NCBI GenBank assembly: GCA_028564675.1
Contig: JAOVVO010000383.1
Span: forward strand, 1-64,000
Direction of reading: 5' to 3'
DNA length: 64,000 nt
From: Onchocerca lupi
Lineage: Eukaryota > Nematoda > Chromadorea > Rhabditida > Onchocercidae
Part shown: in pieces, positions 54,498 through 64,000 of the stretch
Numbering within the stretch: position 1 is the first letter of the stretch
How the letters are laid out: each line of letters begins with the position of its first letter
The notes under the pieces: generated by a model
What the model saw: only the letters and a program-made list of their open reading frames with translations
Told to the model about the DNA's origin: nothing
Databases searched by the model: none
Translations under genes and position numbers: made by a program

Positions 54498-57400
54498 ATG
54501 GAGCGTATCAGTGACAAGATATCAGCGAATGATAAATCTCCACTTCAGACTTCTCCATCACCGTTGCATATTAAACGAATTCTTAGCGCGAAACGACAAA
54601 ATTCTGAATCAATTTTGCGAGTCAAAGTCAGCGGTGCCGAAATGTGCAATATTTATCGAGCTTTCCACGGACGTCTCAATATGTCATATATGCGACGTGA
54701 AGATATTGAGCAAGGTTCATTGAGCTTGAGTTTTAAATCTTCCTCAACCTACTGGATTTCATTTTAATATTATCGAACTTTTGATTTTTAATAATTCCGA
54801 ATTTCAAACATTAAATAATTCATAATTTTTATGGAACAATTAGGTTCTTTTCCAACAATCCCTGATTTCTACAATAGCCACTGAAACAGTCGTTTCATCG
54901 AAATATAGCCACGTTTTGAGTTTAAATGCTATGATCGATGTGATGGATTTGTATCACAGTGTTTATTTAAAAACTTGAAAGAGCCTATTATTAGCCGTGA
55001 AACTCACATATCTTCAAATCGATAGAATGTACAATCTATGATGGACTACAGCACTGACTGAGATTTTGGGGAAGTTTGTATAAAAATGTTTGATTTGGTA
55101 TTTTATTGAGTTCGATTTGTTCCGTAATATAATCAATATAGCTGGCTCTATTAGATTCTGATGATTCATAAAACTCTTAACGAGATCGTTTCATCTCGAT
55201 ATTAGTCACAATTGTAGTAATGATTGCCGCTTGAGAGAAGTACCGCTGTATCCGCAGGTGGAGTGGTGTTATGATTTTATGTTAGAAGAAACCTACTTGA
55301 GTAATTATGTTTTACATTACTCAATTGTTCATTAAAATATTTCATTAAATTGCTGTCGCAACTTCGAAAGTTTTCCTCATAGAAAATGTCGCTAATCAAA
55401 ATTGTTTGTTAATGGGATGATAGCAAGAGAAAATACCGAAACCAATATCAGATACGGCACATCGATGCCACTCAACGACATTTCCATTATCGCCATTATA
55501 TCAATTTCCAGAAGACTTTCATCTTCGATCCTTTCAAACCTTTTTTCTTTCGAAAATTTCGTTAACAATTACGAAATTTGTCTGGTACGAATGAAAATGT
55601 TGCAATTTCGATATGCAAGAAGTAATAATTCTCAATTTCCCATGATTCCTACCGTTATTCCATCATTTGAACTTTTCAAATGATGATCGAAATTATTCTT
55701 CTGTTCGATTCCACCAGCATTTGTCATAATACGTTACCTTTCTCTTTGTTTTCCCCTGTACAAAAGCAGTAAACAGAAATTTATGAAGAATTACTCAGCG
55801 AAGAAGGAATGCATGTTGTACTTTGGTTATACTTTGCAGAACTTATCTTTCAAGTCTGTCGTATCCAAAAGATACATGCTCTTTTTTTATTTCCCATTTT
55901 AATTTTTCAGAATGTAACTTCATGACAAACATTCTTTTTGTCGCATGTATTTATGTTTTAGGGTAATAATGCAGTGATCGATTTTTCTTTTTGTCTTTTT
56001 AAATACCTTTCAATCATTTTCTCGTGGACAGAAATATTTATTGAATTGGTATGGTATATGTGAAAATGTCATCATTTAAAGATTTTTTTTTCAAAGAGTA
56101 TTTTGAAGTTTCCCTACAAATATATTTATTAACGCTATTATCGAAAACATCACAGCATGTTTCTTGCCATTCTTCAAATAAATGCATCTAACGTCTTAGA
56201 GTAATAAGGAAAGTAATAATGCTCGTGATAACAAAATTACACTGAATACTTTTTTTTTTTTTTTATTTCCGAAATATTTTTAGCAATTTATGACAAAATC
56301 TTTACAATTATCTTTTTATTTTCTATTTTATTGGCAGGAACTACTTAATTCCAACCAGATTTTTGTCTGCATCGTTTTCAAAATTTCAATGAAATATAGA
56401 CTTACGCATAATGTCTTAGATTTCTCTTCAGCACTGATTATATCAGTGTATAAATTTACTTTCGGTAATCTTCAAGATTACGAATTACGAATTAGTATTG
56501 CTGAATGAAATGACCAGAAAATCATTCGTTTAATGTTTAATTTTTCATTGTTAGATGAATTTTAAAAAACTATCGGCCATAAATGAATTTTGTGAAGTTG
56601 GCTATTTGATGAACTTTTGTTATTCACTTCTCATGATATGGTATAGCATTAAATCTCCATTCGCATATTTGATAAGCTCTTTAAAATGTAACAGACTGTG
56701 TTTTCTTTTGTACCGATCCTCAAATCTTCTAATTTGGATGATTTCTTGAAATGCCAAAGTACGAACATTTAGTTATTTGAAACGAGCAAACGTAGTCAAA
56801 AATTTAAATCTGTCGAAACTTATAACTTAAATTGTTCAATTTCTCTAAAAAAATTTCGCCTTATGCTTTAATCGATTTGGAAAAAACGTGGATTAATGTT
56901 TAAAAAAATTGATAAAAATAATTAAATTAATCAATTTTCCTCTATTGCAAAATGATGTCGTCTCTTCGTTCCATTTTCATAAGTTACTAATAAACTTCTC
57001 ATTTCCATCACCTTTTTGTCCTCCCTCCATAAATTCTTCAACCAATACTTTCATTATTTCTTTCACATTTGAATTAATGTCACGGTAAAAAGAAAAAACT
57101 CATCAGAAAGAGAAAAAAAGATATTACCTTTGAAATAGGCTGATTGAATTTTGTGCTCCCATCTGAGATGGTGAGGATTTGATACAAATTTGTGAACTTT
57201 CAAAATTATTTCCGAAAATGTGAGATGGGAAGCAAAAATTTATTTCACTTATTTTTATCAGATTTTATCACTTGCTCTTTTTAGTACCACACATAACATT
57301 GCAAGATTTTTAGGAATTTCTATTTCCTCTTTAACGTACATATAATAAGTCTTTAATCCTTTACAGTTCAATTTCTGAGATTTTATCGTTTATTAATAGT

Positions 57401-60400
57401 TTTTTCCTTCTTCTCAAGCTTAAATCAACTCATAATAACAATTTTAAAATTAGAGAATTGTAGCAGATTTGACAAATTGTTCATTTGGCATTTTTCCCGC
57501 ATCCAAGTTAATTAATGGGAAGCCTCTGATTCGAAGAATTCAAGCGATCCTCGGGATCGTTTCCTTGTTCTGGTTCCATATGAATTCCAGTTAATTCAGA
57601 CTTCTCGAAAATTTTGCAAGAAACAAAAGTTACATTGCAGTTTGCGTTGACGCAATGGATTTGCTGGATCAAATTACAATATTTCGAGGTTGCGAACCAT
57701 CTGTTATCATTAGTTATATTGCAATTGTCAGGGAAGTATACCTACAAGCGTGCACTAATCTCAAGAAAGAAGAAATTAGTATACAAGAAAGGTTGCGCTA
57801 TAATTTAAAATTTAAGGAGATTTTTAAAAGTTTAGTAAAGGATGTATTTAATGTTCCTTGTAGTGTTCGAAATTACAGAATTACAGGATAGTGATTCTAA
57901 AGTTTTTTTAAATTTCCGCTCTTTTTTGTTTAATTTTATTGGCGATCATTTAATTCATTTAATATTGACTTTTCTTCGGCAAAATTTTCTGAAATTTTCA
58001 TAAAAAACATCAGAAGTTTTCCATACGGAATAAATTCAGGGTTCTTCTAAACTTGTTTTGCTAATACTCAATATCTTGGGTTGCATTCTTTCTTGTTGAA
58101 GATATTTGCACCTTCGATTGTTTCGAATGGGAAAAGCTGAATGAATGAAAATTTTCAACTAAAATCACTTGACGAGAGCTACGAATAGATTGCTATTTTT
58201 TATAATTTTACTAATGATGGAATGATTGGAATTGAACTGACAGACGCCAGAATTTCTATCTTTCAGACAAACAAGAATGTTAGAGCAATGGAAAGAAGTT
58301 GAAAAGCATTTTGCCAAAATCAAATATGCTATGTTGGATTGCTGGCCTGTGGGCAATGAGCCTGATTTGATGGCTACCTATGCTTCATTTGCATTATTAT
58401 ATTCATTGTACAAAGAAGTATGTGATGAGGTACTCATTTTACTTCTGTTGATTTTAATTTGAATGGTTAAGTATTCCATTCTGCAATAGATTACATCTTT
58501 TTCATTTTCGGTTCACCCTAAACGATTGCTGGGGTGTTACTGTTTTTCTTAAGTGTTACGGTGATTCGAAGAAGTATATCTGATATTTCATTTGAATGAG
58601 TTTACAGACAAATGAATGGAAGTAGAATCTGTCGAAGTCTTCTTGTTTGTCCAATAAATCGAAGCAATTTTTATCTATAGAGAAATTATTCTTAAGCTAC
58701 AAACAAACAGATAATTTGTCAAGAAATTCCCGAAAATACACAGAAAATGTATATGATGATTTAATTATCATTTAATTGCCATTGTATTGATAAGAGTGGT
58801 AAATGCAATAAAACCCTTGAGCTCTATTTTTTAGCAATGAACCTGGATTGATCTTTCTTTCACAAACAAAAGGATCACTGGTAAATATTTTCCAAGAGGT
58901 AATGAGAATAAATACTACATAGATTAACATTCGCTGCAAATAATAGTAGAGCAAGTTTTAGTCAATGAAGAATTAGCATCGTAATGATGAAATGAAATAT
59001 TTCGAAACAGTTTTTCTCTAGACATTACATATTCTCAGAGATGAGTTTGTTGAAAAGATTGGCATTAATACAAATCTTCGGGTATTGCCATGATTGTTTA
59101 CTACACAATAAACTTGGAAATGATGTGCTCGTTACGATTCTGAATTGCATGAGTGAATAATATTATGTTAACAATATATCTATATAGTTAGCTGATATAT
59201 TGGATAGTATAACTATAAGCATAAATTGTAATATCTTAACATAAAAAAGAGAAAGTACCTAATAGATCTGCAACAAAAAATTTATTGGAACTCACTACTC
59301 AAAATTTAATTCAAACAAACAAAATTGAATAAGTAAATCCATTCATCTCAATTATTGCAAAGATTTTCTATGAAGCACATAAAAGATGATGTTTATTTAA
59401 TGTTAAACTTGCATTTTTACAATTTTTAGCTAAAATAGGGAACTTTATTTTTCGATGAAACTTTCTCTTTTTGATTTTTAGTCAGCGCCATTAAATTTCC
59501 ATTATGAGAGATCGTCCTACTCGATAAAAAATAAGGTCTGATAAGACCTTATTTCAGACCTTCCAATTTCTCCTTTTTCTCTATATTAAGTTGTCTATAG
59601 TGATATATTTGTTGATAAACTTAGGCTATATTTTTTACAGCAGCTTTTAGGATCACAACCTTTCTCTAAGCAAATCAAAAAGGTTTTCTACAAACATACT
59701 GTTGTTATATAGATACAGATATAAACAGATACTATGACAAAGATATTCTTGCGATCCGAATTAATATTAAACTGATTTCAGAAAATTATACGGCAGTGCT
59801 ATGAGGCAGCCGAATGGGCCCAAAAATGCGATCGCGCCAACCTCAGTGAAAGTCAATTCAATGAAATACAACAGTATTGCGATATGATTGAAAACATTTT
59901 CTTTTTGCGACATCAAAGATCAACAGTGAATGAGGACAGGAAACATCATGAGAACAGTAAGATTGTCAACGATAATGATGATCAGTCAGGAAGCAATAAG
60001 AACATTGAGAGCGACTGTCACCTCCAACTTAGCAATCAGCAGCTTCCTGTTGCAGTTATTATCAATAAATATGATTCTGATAATCTTTTGAATTCTCACT
60101 TCGCAATGCAACGTATCAAGGATGGTCCTGCCATTTTAGCTAAATATGGACAATTGACTACAGCTGGAAAAACTAAGACTCTTGAAAAAATGTGCCAAAA
60201 ACGATTACGTCCCAGTGATTTCGAAATTAAAACTGCTCAGAAAAAGCTAAAATACCAAAAGCTTACAAACTCTACGACGATATTAACTGAATTCGAAGCT
60301 GCTCTGTTAGCACGAAATGCAGCTGATAACAGAGATTTTGAATTTCTACGACCAAGTGATTTGAAATTAAATCGAAATTTAGAAATTTTAAAGTCATCGA

Positions 60401-63400
60401 CAAATACTCAGTATTATGAATTAAAGTCCAAATTATCCGATATCTGTCCCATTGCAAAAATTTTGGGTAGTCTAAAAACTTATCCTAAGTCTTTAAATTC
60501 ATCTAATTCTATTCATCAAATTCTTGATTCCAGTCTACTTTCTGTTGAATATCCGTCTTCCTCAAATCAGAAAGCAGATAAATTGGCGTCAATAAACAAA
60601 GCTAATATTACAAATAAAGATGCATTATTTTTCGAATCATCTCAAGTTGTTGATGCGAATTATTCCTCCTGTTCTCAAAATGAGGTTTCTGAAATAGAAT
60701 CCAAGGAGACTGGACGAGCTATTAATTCTAAAACGAACTTGGTTTCGCCAAAGCTAGAATCTTACGCAAATGAATTTGCTGAAAAGATTATTCATTCAAT
60801 AATAGAAATGACCGAAGAATCGAAAAAACATTCACGGCGAAACTCGGAAACAATTCAAATAACAGATACGATAACATCAACTATCCTCACCATCAACAAC
60901 TGTCCACTGCTGAAGAAAGAATCTATTGTGATGCGCAATGATGGAAATGGAGGAGTTAAGAAGGAATCAGATGGAGTGAACAAAAAAAAAGTAATTCGCA
61001 CGAGAAAAGTTTTAAAGGAAAATATCAACCAACAAATTGATAATGTCGTTGTTGAATCTGTAGCGGAAACAACTGCTACAGGCGTTATCATCAATTCTAA
61101 TTTCGATGATATGTTTGGACGGGATAAATACAACAACAAAAGAATATCGGACAAGACAGTAAATAATTTTAATTTTTTCTAAAAAAAGGTAGTAATCTCT
61201 ATTGATCTCTCAAGAATGCTGTCACTGCAATCTTTTATGAAAGGATACGGTACCTTGATAACATTGGTTTTTCCAAAACTTCTGATCTAATGCATTTGAT
61301 TGATTGTATAAACGATCAAATATTAATTATGGTAATTAATTATTAATCTGACTATGAGTTTATGAACGATAGTTAAAAAAGAGAAATAACTAACAGTTTG
61401 ACAAAGATATCAGTTTGAAATATAAGTTGCGAAAATGATGATTTAACAAGTTTTCGACCAAAGAAATTAACAAATTTCCTTTTTTCATGTTCTTCTATGT
61501 AGATGATTTATTGAATATTTATGTCATTAATAAATATATAACCTCAGTACATCTGATTGACACAGTCACTATTTCTTATTGCTGAAAATCAGTAAAAGAT
61601 ATTATTGACATAAAACTTTCCTAGACAAAAATCAGTCTTAATAATTAGAATGACAAATGAAATGAATAAAATGTAAAAGAGCACAAGGTTACACGACAAG
61701 TAAGTGCTAAATTGACAGAATATTTTTTACAATTTCTCATAAGATTAATGAATTTGTTTGATCAATAGTCTGTCGAATTTTATTGCAGGTTGTTGTCGAA
61801 GATTACGCGGAGATGGAATTAAGTTATAATCACATGCCAGAAAACTTCGGTAGCTCACAGCAAATACTTGAAAGTGTTACCAATTCTGATCTGTCCCTAA
61901 TGGCACCTCGAACTAAGTGTCACATTCGAAACACATCAATTACAGTGATACCAGAAAGTGTCCCAATCATTGGCCTCTCGAGTTTAACTGATTCAAGCAA
62001 TAAATCAGTGCAAAGTAGAAAGAAAAGAGAAATTGATTCAATAGCCGATGTACAAGAGGAATTGAAAAAGGAAAGGGAAAAAGTGCATAAGTTGCTTGCT
62101 AGTAAAGGTGAAATCGAGACTTACACTGTGCGAAGTCGCCTCACTGAAGGGGAGAAAGTAATTAGTAAAGAAAAAAGCAATGAAAAATTGGAAGAAATTT
62201 CGAAAACACTTCAGAAACTAGAACGAAACAAACAACAGCAATTATCAGTGGCAACCACTGCTACGAAATTTGACTTCAAACGGATAGAGAATCAAGCTGG
62301 TCTCGATTACACATTAGAAGAACTTGATGACACACAGAAGAAGTACAGCAACTGTGGAAATATGCTTTCCGGAGCAGTTATGGACGTTGCTGATAAAAAT
62401 GTGTCCAACGCCATGTGGACGAGCGATGAAGTTGTTTCGTCAGCGACAACAACAAATAATCAGCAATTTCAAGCTGCCACTCGTATTCCAACCGGACAGA
62501 AAGAGGCAACTACACTAGTATGTGCTAATGACTTCAACTGTTCATTGAATAATGCACCGATGCAGAAGTTGAGTTACACTTCTGAGATGTCTTTGATGGA
62601 AATCATTCCAAATGTGGCTGAAAATTCAACTGAAACTTTGGAAAAATCCGATGCAAATGAAATAAAACCTCAAAGCGAATCCTTGAATAAAGGAACATTT
62701 TTTGAAAAGTACACGAATTTTGAACCTCCATCGTGCAAGTTGCAAAGAATTCCTGAAGTTGATGCAGTGCCTTTATCTGCAGTACAATTATTGTCAAAAT
62801 CCAGATTATTTCAAATGTTTCCGGCTAGTTCGACAATGCCGAATCAAATAAGGCATCATGAGTACATTTCCGATTTAAAGAAAAAGGTACAAGATATAAC
62901 CGAAGAAATGAATAATTGCAAAGAAATTTTGAAAAGCTTTCCGGACATAGTATATTCCAATTCTGGACAGACAAAATTAAGAGTTATTAAATCAATCGAT
63001 GTTAGTATAGCCCAAACAGAATTTATAGCAGAGCCGGATCTCCAGCAGCAAAGACAAGTTTTACTGACATGCGACGTGATATCTTCGATATCTCCACCGT
63101 CACAGGTCATTCCAATTAGTTTAGAAACCGTCATCACACCGAGAATTGATAAGGAACTAGCAATCGAACTTCAAACCAATGAATATGTCGCATTAGAACA
63201 AAAAATCAGAGGGAAAAGCAGTGAGCTAAAATCGAAACCAATCCTGAAGGAAACTTTTGGTAAGATGGAGTTCTCTTTTATTAAAAATAACAATAAATGT
63301 TATCAGTGAGAAGAGGTGCGGCTGAATGCATTCGTAGTTGCTTCAAAAATGGAAAAAATAGGCTTATGCAGTCCATAGATAGAATCATCATATTCGATTT

Positions 63401-64000
63401 CCAGACAAGGACTAATTAAATCAACAAATGTTTCTTCAAAACCACCGTTGCCGCATTGACCTAAACATTCATTGATGGAGAAGAAATTTACTGAAACTAG
63501 AAACTGTAATCACAATTTCAGCACAGTGCATCTAAAACCAACTTTATACTTTCAGACTACGATGATGAGAATCCTGGTTGCCAGGCTAGTAGCTCACAAG
63601 AAACCGAACTGCTTGATATATCTGAGTCTATTTCTGAAAAAAAGATACCAGAACTCAAAAAGTCATTACAAAATATACTTCGGAGTAGTGCAGTAGACAA
63701 GGAACAACAGAAGAGAAGCAAAATCTTTCTCAGGAATATATGGGATCCGGAAAATAAGTAAGTTTATATTGCTTGAAAGTGCTAAATAATTGCTGTATGT
63801 AACTAAGCAAATTTAAAAATTAGGATTCCTTTGCTGAAGATTGCCTTTTTCAGATTACTTTCTCACAGAAAGGAAAATATTGAACGAATGAATGATGATC
63901 AGGCGAGAACTTCTTCTATACCAATGGAAGTTATTCAAATTCCACACTTTGATGCAAAAGCGGAATTTGATAGGCGGCTTTCGGTCAAAAAGAGTCATCG
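54498..64000 (+). CDS. large uncharacterised protein, N-terminal part (gene runs off the window)
   Basis: Exons seen: 54498-54714, about 57600-57864, 58244-58429, 59782-61158, 61789-63259, 63556-63757, 63854 to beyond 64000. From 58244 on all phases agree; the link between the first two does not fit, so at least one exon in the 2.9-kb gap is missing. The shown part totals about 1,240 residues. The first exon has a Ser/Pro/Lys-rich piece (SPLQTSPSPLHIKRILSAKR). The next two and the start of the fourth encode a compact, alpha-helical, Trp/Cys-containing region (VDAMDLLDQITIFRG, MLEQWKEVEKHFAKIKYAML, ATYASFALLYSLYKEVCDE, IIRQCYEAAEWAQKC). The two long exons are polar, Ser/Asn/Lys/Glu-rich and probably disordered, with basic clusters (KKKVIRTRKVLKE) and a short coiled coil (DVQEELKKEREKVHKLLASK). 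There is no membrane segment, signal peptide or known catalytic motif. I do not recognise the family; it is perhaps nematode-restricted. Confidence 0.75.
59529..59554. repeat. hairpin, 11-bp perfect arms, 4-base loop
   Basis: AAATAAGGTCT (59529-59539), loop GATA, AGACCTTATTT (59544-59554), followed by another CAGACC. It lies in an intron of the large uncharacterised gene. Confidence 0.85.

Noticed and set aside
55402..55683. 93-codon plus-strand ORF inside the first large intron of the 54498 gene
   Set aside because: No splice sites in a phase that would link exons 54714 and 57600, and no recognisable sequence; it could not be supported as the missing exon.
57614..57808. Plus-strand frame (ETKVTLQFALTQWICWIKL) overlapping the second exon of the large gene
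   Set aside because: The other frame (VDAMDLLDQITIFRG...) is longer, looks more protein-like, and reaches a donor that fits the next exon in phase.
58268..58276. Acceptor TTTCAG at 58267 as start of the third exon of the large gene
   Set aside because: It would need a two-base phase from the previous exon, and the only such donor creates a stop. The acceptor at 58241-58243 gives ph. 0 and a continuous frame (TPEFLSFRQTRMLEQW).
1..64000. CRISPR arrays, bacterial operons, prophage or defence systems
   Set aside because: No regularly spaced repeats and no intact prokaryotic genes; the only bacterial signals are broken Wolbachia-type fragments.

Overview
The window looks like nuclear DNA of a filarial nematode. 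It is AT-rich. The genes are split into many short exons with GT..AG introns and TTTCAG-type acceptors, several start codons sit directly behind such an acceptor (as in spliced-leader trans-splicing), and the best matches of the predicted proteins are to nematode or general animal families. Two broken genes of Wolbachia/Rickettsiales type (dapD and rodA) at the left edge point to old endosymbiont DNA in the host chromosome, which is common in filariae. All exon coordinates were worked out by hand from reading frames and splice sites; no search was run.

Left part (1-14.5 kb). The Wolbachia-like block (1-2380) ends about 60 bp from the stop of a minus-strand PP1-type protein phosphatase (2442-5989). 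Upstream of that, also on the minus strand, is an AGC-family protein kinase resembling RSKR/S6KL (6788-14443). Its largest intron holds a decayed BEL/Pao LTR retrotransposon in the opposite orientation and a tandem repeat. From 14.8 to 21.2 kb I found no convincing gene, only small repeats.

Middle part (21-41 kb). A TMEM165/GDT1 ion transporter (minus, 21224-23409) is divergent from a plus-strand gene for a Myb/Rap1-like DNA-binding protein (24445-27670). The plus strand then carries proteasome subunit RPN7/PSMD6 (28574-30968), an unrecognised basic protein (32664-34437), a likely solo LTR (35135-35615) and a PP2C phosphatase resembling C. elegans ppm-2 (36896-40477).

Right part (43-64 kb). 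3-hydroxyisobutyryl-CoA hydrolase (HIBCH, minus, 43151-46688) is divergent from ribosomal protein uS2/RPSA (rps-0, plus, 47606-49286). A gene-poor stretch follows, then a long, unrecognised, mostly disordered plus-strand protein gene (54498 to beyond the window end).

The genes are mainly independent housekeeping functions: signalling phosphatases and a kinase, Golgi ion balance, the proteasome, valine breakdown and translation. I see no bacterial-style gene cluster and no CRISPR array. The most interesting items are the Wolbachia pseudogenes abutting a host gene, the Rap1/Myb-like protein, the degenerate duplicated exons in the TMEM165 and PP1-like genes, the intron-nested retroelement, and the large uncharacterised gene at the right edge.
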